From the NCBI GenBank assembly GCA_009782175.1, contig WRKR01000024.1, positions 1-42,531 of the forward strand: DNA of 42,531 nucleotides, written 5' to 3'. The translations under genes were made by a program, and so were the position numbers. The notes under the pieces are model-generated. The model saw only the letters and a program-made list of their open reading frames with translations, was not told where the DNA came from and made no database searches. The stretch comes from Cystobacterineae bacterium (GTDB lineage Bacteria > Myxococcota > Myxococcia > Myxococcales > Myxococcaceae). Positions within the stretch are counted from its first letter, which is position 1; each line of letters starts with the position of its first letter. This document shows, one piece after another, positions 24,734 to 31,655 of the stretch.

Positions 24734-26839
24734 CTAAATTAAAAGCTCAAAATCCTCACTCTTCCACCCCAGGGACTCCAGTGAAAACTCCTCTTTCTCA
24801 TCCATGCGCTCTTCCATGAGGTGGCTGAGCAATTCGAGCACCTGAGGGTGTGTAGAGATTAAGGTGTTGAATTCATTGGCAGGAAGTTTAAGCAAAGCGC
24901 TTCGCTCCACAGCAATAACGCTGGCTGTGGCTGGTGCTTTGGTTAAGAGGGAAATTTCACCAAACAACTCCCCCTCTTTCAGGACGGCCACTTTTTGGCC
25001 ATTTTTAATAACCTCCAAATAGCCGACGAGGACGACGAACAAACCCTCGCTCATCTGGTTTTGGGCCACCACCACCGTCCCGGGGTTGACATCCAAGGCT
25101 TGAAAACAACGGATCAACTCTTGGCGATCGGCCTGAGCAAAAGGCCTGAACAGCAAGGAGCTGGCCATGACGTTGCTGAGCAACCGTTGTCGACAAAACC
25201 GCCACAGTGCCGTAGAAACTTGCGGAAATTTTCGAGAAAGCCCGGCAAGCACGTCTGCGGAAATTTCTAAAACTTGCGTGTCAGGCTCAACCGCTTCAAC
25301 AAAAGCCGAGCGCGGCTCCCCTGACAGCAAAGCCATTTCACCAAAAAACTCACCTTCCCTGAGGATGGCCAACTCCACTTGCTCAGCGCCCTGTACGCGG
25401 AATACGCGGACTTCCCCGGAGCAAATGACAAAGAAAGAATTCCCCTGCTCCCCTTGGCGGATGACGCGTGTTTGAGGTGCAAGCCTCCAAAGCGGGCAAT
25501 GGTTAAACAAAGCCATGAGCGCAGGTTGGGGCAAATCCGAAAAAAGCGGAATATTTAAGGGCAAACCCGCAGAGCGTGTTGCATGTTTGGCCACCGCCAA
25601 CCAAGCGTTCGGGTTTTCTCCTTGCTCCTCCAGACCGGCCTTCGCTGCATCTTCAATGGCATGAAAAGCACCCAAGCTTGGAGAGCGACGCTCTTTGGCC
25701 AAAGGGGGTTGCCTCACAACATCCGTCTGTTGGAGGTGGCCTGGTTGGGCATGGCCTTGTTGGAGAGGGCCTTGTTGGGCATGGCCCCTCATTTGTGGGG
25801 CACTCAAGGGTTCCTCTGTACTCTCCAACGCTGTGTCTTCCAAGTCAAAAACAGGTATGGCCTCGGTGGGCTCGCTTTTTTTCTGAGGCTTGTTTTTATG
25901 CAAAGCAGAGGAAGTTTTGGAAACAGAGGAAGCAGGGGAAACACCCGGGCTGCTCAACAAAACAGGCACAAGCGTCGGGCGGATGCTGGGGGGCTTCATG
26001 GTTTCAGCCCATGAGACAGAGGCGTGCTGTGCAGCCATTTCAGGTGCCTGAGGTGTTTTTTGAAAGCAAGCTTCAGCGGAGGAGGTTTCTTGTTGAGCTT
26101 TGGCCACTGGAGTGCTCAACGCTTTGGTTTGAGGTGAAGGCGGCTCAATGAGTGTACCCACAACAATGGGAATTTTCGCTTCTGAGTCTTCCTTCACATG
26201 CTCTGGAGAGCGCTCCTCTTGCCTGATAACAAGGGGTATTTCAACCTCCACAGAAAGCTCAGCAGATGGCAATGCCTCAAAAGCTTTGCTCGCAGGTGCC
26301 ATGGGCGCAGGAGCTATGGGCGCAGGAGCTATGGGGGGCGCAGGTGCCATGGGCGCAGGTGCTATGGGTGCAGGTACTATGGGCGTTGGAGAAGGCACTG
26401 TTTGTGCCGCTGCAGGCATGGGCTCTGTTGCAAAACCAGGCTTTGCTGCAGGCTCGGCCTTCTGGCTTGAAGGCTTGGGCTCCGGTGCAAGGGCCATGGA
26501 GGGAAAACTTGCTTTTTTCACAATGCCCTTGTGTACATAAAGCTCTTCCAGCATGCTCTTCACACCCAAATGTTCAGGCTCTATTTCCAAAACAAGTTTG
26601 CACGCGGCAATGGCACGGGGGAAAAAACCACTCTCCGCATATGAGTTGGCTGCCTGGTAATAAGCAGCTGTCGCTTTGTCTTTCTTTCGCAAACGCGACC
26701 AAGCATCGCCCAGACGAATCCACGCTTGGGAGTCTTTGGGTGCTTGCGCGCAATAACTCTCATAAATTTCCGCAGCCTTTGCAAATTTTCCCTTTGCAAA
26801 CGCAGACGCAGCTCGCTCGCGCAGCTCGCTTAAATCCAT
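24734..26839 (-). CDS. TPR protein with two cyclic-nucleotide-binding domains
   Basis: This is a protein of about 701 residues. The N-terminus (about 1-105) holds TPR-like helices (FAKGKFAKAAEIYESYC, SQAWIRLGDAWSRLRKKDKA). A Pro/Ala-rich linker of about 320 residues includes APIAPAPMAP repeats encoded by 15-bp tandem repeats near 26290-26390. Two cyclic-nucleotide-binding folds end the protein, each with the phosphate-binding cassette pattern GEFFGEMALLSGEPRSA and GELFGEISLLTKAPATA. The first has the Arg expected to contact the phosphate; the second has Thr-Ala there, so it may not bind nucleotide. The role is probably a cAMP- or cGMP-responsive scaffold. The start could instead be a TTG at 26860 that overlaps the upstream stop. 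Confidence 0.85.
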   Translation of the reverse strand: MDLSELRERAASAFAKGKFAKAAEIYESYCAQAPKDSQAWIRLGDAWSRLRKKDKATAAYYQAANSYAESGFFPRAIAACKLVLEIEPEHLGVKSMLEELYVHKGIVKKASFPSMALAPEPKPSSQKAEPAAKPGFATEPMPAAAQTVPSPTPIVPAPIAPAPMAPAPPIAPAPIAPAPMAPASKAFEALPSAELSVEVEIPLVIRQEERSPEHVKEDSEAKIPIVVGTLIEPPSPQTKALSTPVAKAQQETSSAEACFQKTPQAPEMAAQHASVSWAETMKPPSIRPTLVPVLLSSPGVSPASSVSKTSSALHKNKPQKKSEPTEAIPVFDLEDTALESTEEPLSAPQMRGHAQQGPLQQGHAQPGHLQQTDVVRQPPLAKERRSPSLGAFHAIEDAAKAGLEEQGENPNAWLAVAKHATRSAGLPLNIPLFSDLPQPALMALFNHCPLWRLAPQTRVIRQGEQGNSFFVICSGEVRVFRVQGAEQVELAILREGEFFGEMALLSGEPRSAFVEAVEPDTQVLEISADVLAGLSRKFPQVSTALWRFCRQRLLSNVMASSLLFRPFAQADRQELIRCFQALDVNPGTVVVAQNQMSEGLFVVLVGYLEVIKNGQKVAVLKEGELFGEISLLTKAPATASVIAVERSALLKLPANEFNTLISTHPQVLELLSHLMEERMDEKEEFSLESLGWKSEDFELLI

Positions 26840-26856
26840 GACTTCAACTTTCTCAT

Positions 26857-28938
26857 TCAAATATCGCTCATGCTATGACGAACTTTTTTAAAATAATCCT
26901 CACCCAGAGCTTCCAACATCTCCCCCGCGTCTCCAACCTTTAAATAACGCAAAACCCTCACTGCTGCCTGGCGGATTTCTGGAGATTCATGAAAAAGCTG
27001 GTTTTCAATCTCCTTGGATGCCACCTTGGCGTCCATCTCCTTAAGTGCTTCTAAGGCTGTCTTCTTTTCAACCACTGTCGCCGCGTTAAGCAGCGCCACC
27101 AGCTTCTCCTGTGCTCCTGTATGCTTGGCCTTCCCCAAGCAATGCGCAGCCAAACTGGCCTCTCGAATGCTTTTGTCCAAAAAACCCATCAAAATTTTCG
27201 CACTTTTTTCATCCAGCTGTGTGCAGGGCAAGAGGTTTAATAACGCTGAGCTTTCTTCTGCCCGCTTTTCCAAAGCGGCAAGCAGATGTTTTTCTCCTTC
27301 AATACCTGCTTCTATAAAAGCCTCGGCCACAGCCAGGCGAACTTTTTCGCTTTGGTCGAAAATACCTTGCTCTGCCAACTCCCAATGCTCTGCCCCCATG
27401 CGCACCCATGCGGCCAAAGCCACCGCCCGCAAAGAAACATCCGAGGCCCTCATGTGGCGCTTCAAATGCTCCTCTATGAGTTGCGGCTGCAAAAAACTCG
27501 CAAGCTTTAAAAATGCAGCCAACTGCTCCAACTCTGCCTGGCCCAAATTTTCTGCCAACTCCGGAAGCAACAAGGGCCTTGAAGCTTGTTTCCCCTGCTC
27601 TTTAAGCGACAGGGCGTTGCTTGCCTCAAGCCCCCTCAGCAACAACTCCTGGCGTTGTCTGCGCTCTAAATCCTTGGCACCCTCTTCAAAAATGCGCGTA
27701 CCAAACCCATCCTCCAGGGGAAATTTTATCCAAGGCTCTTCTCTCTTTGTTAAAAAATCCACCCGCTCCAATATATAGGCCATGTGCTTGGGGGGCTTCT
27801 CTTGCAGCTCCTTTTGCACATAAGCTTTTGAAAGCAAATGCGCAGCCAAAGCCGACAAAACAAGGTTTTCGGATTTTAGGAATGCCCAAATTTTATCAGC
27901 CTCCTGGCTCCAGGCGTTTGGCCAACGCATCAAAACCAACAAAGCTGTTTCTGCCATAGAGGCTTTGGAGAGCTGCTCCAACAAAGGCGGCAAAGCGCAA
28001 GGCGCTCTTTGTTGCAATGCGGAGGCTGCTTGAAGACGCAAAAAGCGGTTTTCAGAATGGATGGCAATATGACACATGGCTTGGTCTGCTTCGGGCGATG
28101 AAGGAAAGCTTGTCAGCCCCTCCAGTGCCCACAAGGCTGTCTCTTCTTCCGTTTCCACCAAGCGAGTCAGCAACGGAATGGAGCTTGTGGCTTGCAATTG
28201 GGCAACAGCCGCAATAGCGGCTTGGCGAATGTCAGCGTTGCTGCTCAATGCCAAAGCTTCCAGCTCCACCAATGCCGCGTGCACGCCCAGGGAAGCCAAG
28301 CCCTGAGCGGCAGCAACAACCAATACGGGCGCCTTCTCTTTCAGAAAGGGAAGCAACAATTCGGCGGCCTCAGGGCGACCACTCTCGGACAGCCGAACAA
28401 TGGCATTCACCTGCTCTGCAAGCGAAGGAGGTGAAGCCAACTCTTGCTGAGCTTTCTCCCACAACTCTTTGGCTTCAAAACTCACCGCTTGCTTCATCGG
28501 CTCTGCAACACCGGAGGCCTTCAGCGCTTGGACAATGGCCTGGCGCACGGGTTGGCGGCTTCTGGAAAAACGCAACAGCAAATATTTGCGCGCCTTCTCG
28601 TTGCCGTGTTGGCCCATGGCATGGGCCGCAGCCACTTGGACTCTCTCATCAGCATCCTTCAGCAGATCGCTCAGCAAGTCCAAAGCATAACCCTCCCGGC
28701 TTTTCCCAAGCCCCTCAGCAGCAACCGCGCGGACTTTGGGCTCTGTGTCTCTGGCTGCCAGCGCCAAATGCCCCAAGTCAGCTGGCTTCACCTTCTCAAT
28801 TATTTGCTTTAAAGCTTCAGCACGTGCCTCCGGAGGGAAATGGCTCCAGTTGGCTTTCCATGCTTCATCCTTCTTCTCGTTGCAAGCTGACAACAGCGAC
28901 AACACCGACAACACCGACAATATATGAATCCATCGCAT
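26857..28938 (-). CDS. HEAT-repeat lipoprotein
   Basis: A protein of about 693 residues. Its lipoprotein signal, starting MRWIHILSVLSVLSLLSAC, is partly encoded by 9-bp tandem repeats. The rest is a long array of HEAT-like helix pairs, clearest in the first third (EPKVRAVAAEGLGKSREG, DERVQVAAAHAMGQHGNEKAR) and repeated to the C-terminus. This is a probable periplasmic or surface-bound scaffold that binds protein partners. HEAT repeats here resemble the PBS-lyase type. The ATG at 28938 is chosen because it gives a normal lipoprotein signal. The gene's end meets the start of the TPR/cyclic-nucleotide-binding gene, so translation is probably coupled. The partner protein is unknown. Confidence 0.8.
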   Translation of the reverse strand: MRWIHILSVLSVLSLLSACNEKKDEAWKANWSHFPPEARAEALKQIIEKVKPADLGHLALAARDTEPKVRAVAAEGLGKSREGYALDLLSDLLKDADERVQVAAAHAMGQHGNEKARKYLLLRFSRSRQPVRQAIVQALKASGVAEPMKQAVSFEAKELWEKAQQELASPPSLAEQVNAIVRLSESGRPEAAELLLPFLKEKAPVLVVAAAQGLASLGVHAALVELEALALSSNADIRQAAIAAVAQLQATSSIPLLTRLVETEEETALWALEGLTSFPSSPEADQAMCHIAIHSENRFLRLQAASALQQRAPCALPPLLEQLSKASMAETALLVLMRWPNAWSQEADKIWAFLKSENLVLSALAAHLLSKAYVQKELQEKPPKHMAYILERVDFLTKREEPWIKFPLEDGFGTRIFEEGAKDLERRQRQELLLRGLEASNALSLKEQGKQASRPLLLPELAENLGQAELEQLAAFLKLASFLQPQLIEEHLKRHMRASDVSLRAVALAAWVRMGAEHWELAEQGIFDQSEKVRLAVAEAFIEAGIEGEKHLLAALEKRAEESSALLNLLPCTQLDEKSAKILMGFLDKSIREASLAAHCLGKAKHTGAQEKLVALLNAATVVEKKTALEALKEMDAKVASKEIENQLFHESPEIRQAAVRVLRYLKVGDAGEMLEALGEDYFKKVRHSMSDI
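28888..28921. repeat. 9-bp tandem repeat in a signal-peptide coding region
   Basis: About four copies of a GACAACACC-like unit encode the repeated Val-Leu-Ser part of the HEAT lipoprotein signal peptide. Copy-number change would alter signal length in frame, by three residues per unit. Confidence 0.6.
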
Positions 28939-28983
28939 GGGAACGTATATATACTGTCCTGGCCTCATTCCTGGCTTCATTCT

Positions 28984-29751
28984 TCATCTCTTGCGTATAG
29001 GTAAACCCACCACCAAGGGAGGCCTGGAGTGCCCCAAAGCCACAGCTTTCAACAATACACATTCTTCTTGCGTAAGTGCACGTAGTTGCCCAGGGTACAT
29101 GTTTAAAACAGAAATACCTGCCTGGGCTGGGCGGAACAAAGCCAAAACAGGGTGGCCTATGGCTGCAAACATGCGTTTAACCAGGTGGTAGCGCCCCTCC
29201 GTCACCGTCAACACCACCCAGCTGTTGGCTTTCAAAACGCAATGCAGCTTGGCACGCAAGGCTTGAGCGGGTCTCTCCTCACCTATAACAACCCCTTTGC
29301 ACAGCTGTTGGAGTGCCTCAGGGGAGGGTTGGCCACGCACTTTGGCAACATAGCTGCGAGGAATTTGAAAGCGTGGCATCAACAAGCGGTTAACCAAGTC
29401 CCCATCATCCGTCAGCAGCAAGGCGCCTTCGGTGTCATAATCCAGGCGGCCCACGGGGTATACACGTCCATGCTTTTTGCGCAGCCAATCCCCTATGCAG
29501 GGGCGGCCCTGGGGGTCTGCCAGGGTGGTTATGGTGCCGCGCGGCTTATACAATATGAAATATTGGTGCTGTTTTGGCAAACTCAGCTTCTGTCCTTCTA
29601 TGCATACCTCGTCATGCTCTGCATCCACCAGGCTGCCCAGCTTGCAAACCGTTTGCCCGTTAACTTGGACTTTTCCAGCCAACATGAGTTTTTCGGCTTT
29701 GCGCCGCGAAGCCACTCCTGCTCTGGCCAGGTATTTGTGCAAGCGCTCCAT
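28984..29751 (-). CDS. rluB: RluB/RsuA-type pseudouridine synthase
   Basis: This 255-residue enzyme converts uridine to pseudouridine in ribosomal RNA. The N-terminal S4 RNA-binding domain reads MERLHKYLARAGVASRRKAE and VNGQTVCKLGSLV. The catalytic domain contains YKPRGTITTLADPQGRP and GRLDYDTEGALLLT, where D104 is the catalytic aspartate. TVTEGRYHLVKRMFAAIGHPV is the conserved C-terminal block. The RluB assignment (23S rRNA, near position 2605 in E. coli) fits its size and S4 domain, but RsuA or RluE-type specificity cannot be excluded. It lies nine bases after the SDR gene. Confidence 0.88.
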   Translation of the reverse strand: MERLHKYLARAGVASRRKAEKLMLAGKVQVNGQTVCKLGSLVDAEHDEVCIEGQKLSLPKQHQYFILYKPRGTITTLADPQGRPCIGDWLRKKHGRVYPVGRLDYDTEGALLLTDDGDLVNRLLMPRFQIPRSYVAKVRGQPSPEALQQLCKGVVIGEERPAQALRAKLHCVLKANSWVVLTVTEGRYHLVKRMFAAIGHPVLALFRPAQAGISVLNMYPGQLRALTQEECVLLKAVALGHSRPPLVVGLPIRKR

Positions 29752-29760
29752 TTTTTCCGC

Positions 29761-30507
29761 CTATAAAGAGCGTCCTCCGTCCAGCACAAGAATTTGCCCA
29801 GTCATAGAGTTGTTGGAGAGCAAAAAAAACATGGCCTCCACCAGTGCCTGGGTTGATACTTTCTCTCCCATGGGAATTTTTGAAACCAGTTGTGCTGTGG
29901 CTTTGGCGGAAAGGCCTTCAGCGGGCAATACCAGCCCTGGGGCAATGGCGTTGACACGCAGCTTGGGGGCCAACTCTTTGGCCAGAGAGCGGCAAAGCTG
30001 CGCCAAGGCGGCTTTGGTCATCGCATAGGCGGCATAGCCATTCCACGTTTGGCTTGTTCCCGCAATGTCCAAAATATGCAGAATGTTTCCCCCCCCTCTT
30101 CGGGCCATGGGGGGTGCAAGCTGCTGGCTCAACAAAAAAGCCGCTCGCACATTCACCTTCCAAAGTTTGTCCAGGCAGGCTGCTGAGGTTTTGGAAAAAC
30201 GCTTCCCCTCCATAACAGCTGCGTTGTGTATTAAAATATGGGGTACTCCCATGCGAGCACACACCTCTTGTGCAAGCTGCTCTGGGCCAGAAAGTTTTTC
30301 AAAATCAGCCACAAAAACCTCTGCACAAACCCCTTGCCGCCTTAAATGCAAAGCCAAGGCATCTGCCCTTCGCGTAGAGTGCCTGCAATGCAGGGCAATG
30401 TCCACCCCTGCCTCTCCCAGGGCCTGGGCCAAAAAAGCCCCCAAGCGTGTACCTGCACCGCTGATTAAAGCCAGCTGCCTGGAGCTTTTGCCAAGTTGTG
30501 GTTTCAT
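29761..30507 (-). CDS. Pteridine-reductase-like short-chain dehydrogenase
   Basis: This is a short-chain dehydrogenase/reductase of 248 residues. The cofactor loop reads SGAGTRLG, matching the TG-xxx-RLG form of pteridine reductases (FolM, PTR1) rather than the usual TG-xxx-GIG. HCRHSTRRADAL fits their NADPH-binding RHS region. The catalytic Tyr and Lys are in YAMTK. The Ser position is in DIAGTS, and an Asp near here is typical of FolM-type enzymes. Possible substrates are dihydrofolate, biopterin or dihydromonapterin. The ATG at 30507 is chosen; the frame extends upstream but into the promoter of the divergent gene. It is first in the likely operon with the pseudouridine synthase gene. Confidence 0.75.
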   Translation of the reverse strand: MKPQLGKSSRQLALISGAGTRLGAFLAQALGEAGVDIALHCRHSTRRADALALHLRRQGVCAEVFVADFEKLSGPEQLAQEVCARMGVPHILIHNAAVMEGKRFSKTSAACLDKLWKVNVRAAFLLSQQLAPPMARRGGGNILHILDIAGTSQTWNGYAAYAMTKAALAQLCRSLAKELAPKLRVNAIAPGLVLPAEGLSAKATAQLVSKIPMGEKVSTQALVEAMFFLLSNNSMTGQILVLDGGRSL

Positions 30508-30536
30508 CTTCTTCACTCTTTCATTATAGGCATAGC
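30508..30536. promoter_or_regulatory. 29-bp divergent intergenic region
   Basis: Only 29 bases separate the SDR start (30507) and the rhodanese-E1 start (30537). A perfect TATAAT lies on the minus strand at 30527-30522, about 15 bases before the SDR ATG, so that mRNA may have almost no leader. The plus-strand promoter must overlap it or lie in the SDR gene. Confidence 0.4.
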
Positions 30537-31649
30537 ATGCCTTTAACCTTTGAAGAGTTATTGCAACAAGCACGGCAAAACATTCCGCTTGTTGATGTGT
30601 GTGAATTGTTTTCTCAACTCTCTCAAAAAAACCCTGGACTGCGGCTTATAGACATTCGGGAGGCCAACGAATATTCCAAAGGCAAAATCCCCAACGCCAT
30701 CATGCTTCCGCGCAGTCGGTTGGAAATAGACATTGAAACCCTTGTCAACCCTGAAGATACTTTGCTTCTCTATTGCTCGGGTGAAATCCGCTCTGTGCTT
30801 GCAGCCCAAATCCTCCAGCGCGACATGGGTTTTGAGAATGTGGCCGCGCTCAAGGGCGGCATGACGCAGTGGATTGCGCAAGGCTATCCCTGTGAGCCCT
30901 GTCTGGACCCTAAATCCCTCGAGCGCTTTGAGCGCCACATCCACCTTCCTGAAATAGGCGCGCGTGGGCAAGCACTGCTTCAAAATGCACGGGTGCTCAT
31001 TGTCGGCCTGGGTGGTTTGGGCTCGCCTGCCGCACTCTACCTCGCGGCCGCAGGCGTGGGAGAGTTGGGGTTGATGGATGCAGACATTGTCCAACTTTCC
31101 AACCTGCAGCGACAAATAGTCCACAGCATGCCCAGCCTTGGCCTCCCCAAAGCATGGAGTGCGGCTTATATGCTTCAAAAATTGCGAGGCGACCTGCAAC
31201 TCAAAGTTTTTCACGAGAGGCTGAGCCTGGCCAATGCAAAGCCGTTGATAGAGCGTTTCGACATTGTCGTCGACGCTTCGGACAACATAGAAACACGAGA
31301 GCTTATTAATGCTGCCTGCGTGCACACCCATACGCCTTGGGTTTATGGCTCTGTCTGCGGCTTTGAAGGCCAACTCACCCTCGTGGACGCACAAAATGGC
31401 CCCTGCTTTCGCTGTCTGTGGCCCAACCCTCCTGAAAACCTCTGTGCTTCAGGCCCACTCAACACAGCCGCGGGAATGGTGGGCCTCCTGCAAGCCAATG
31501 AGGTGCTCAAATGGCTGTTGGGGCGCGGAGAGCTTTTGAGTGGTCGGCTGCTCCTTTGGAATGCCCTGGAAAGCCGCTTGCGCGAAATTCAGTTTTCTAA
31601 AAAACCCGACTGCCCCATTTGTGGCGCCCATGCGCCAGGTGGCAGCTGA
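30537..31649 (+). CDS. Rhodanese–E1 fusion (MoeB/ThiF-like sulfur-carrier activator)
   Basis: The protein has 370 residues. Residues 1-118 form a rhodanese domain with IDIREANEYSKGKIPNA and active-site C80 in YCSGEIRS. Residues 125-370 form an E1-like adenylating domain: HIHLPEIGARGQ, the nucleotide loop VGLGGLGSPAA (156-166), DADIVQLSNLQRQ, and zinc cysteines in CFRCLWP and CPIC. Such proteins adenylate the C-terminal glycine of sulfur-carrier proteins (MoaD, ThiS or similar) and supply sulfur from the rhodanese. In MOCS3-type fusions the rhodanese is C-terminal; here it is N-terminal. The target carrier is unknown. The gene is divergent from the SDR and convergent with the kinase-like gene, whose stop lies 7 bp away. 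Confidence 0.9.
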   Translation: MPLTFEELLQQARQNIPLVDVCELFSQLSQKNPGLRLIDIREANEYSKGKIPNAIMLPRSRLEIDIETLVNPEDTLLLYCSGEIRSVLAAQILQRDMGFENVAALKGGMTQWIAQGYPCEPCLDPKSLERFERHIHLPEIGARGQALLQNARVLIVGLGGLGSPAALYLAAAGVGELGLMDADIVQLSNLQRQIVHSMPSLGLPKAWSAAYMLQKLRGDLQLKVFHERLSLANAKPLIERFDIVVDASDNIETRELINAACVHTHTPWVYGSVCGFEGQLTLVDAQNGPCFRCLWPNPPENLCASGPLNTAAGMVGLLQANEVLKWLLGRGELLSGRLLLWNALESRLREIQFSKKPDCPICGAHAPGGS

Positions 31650-31655
31650 GCTCCT

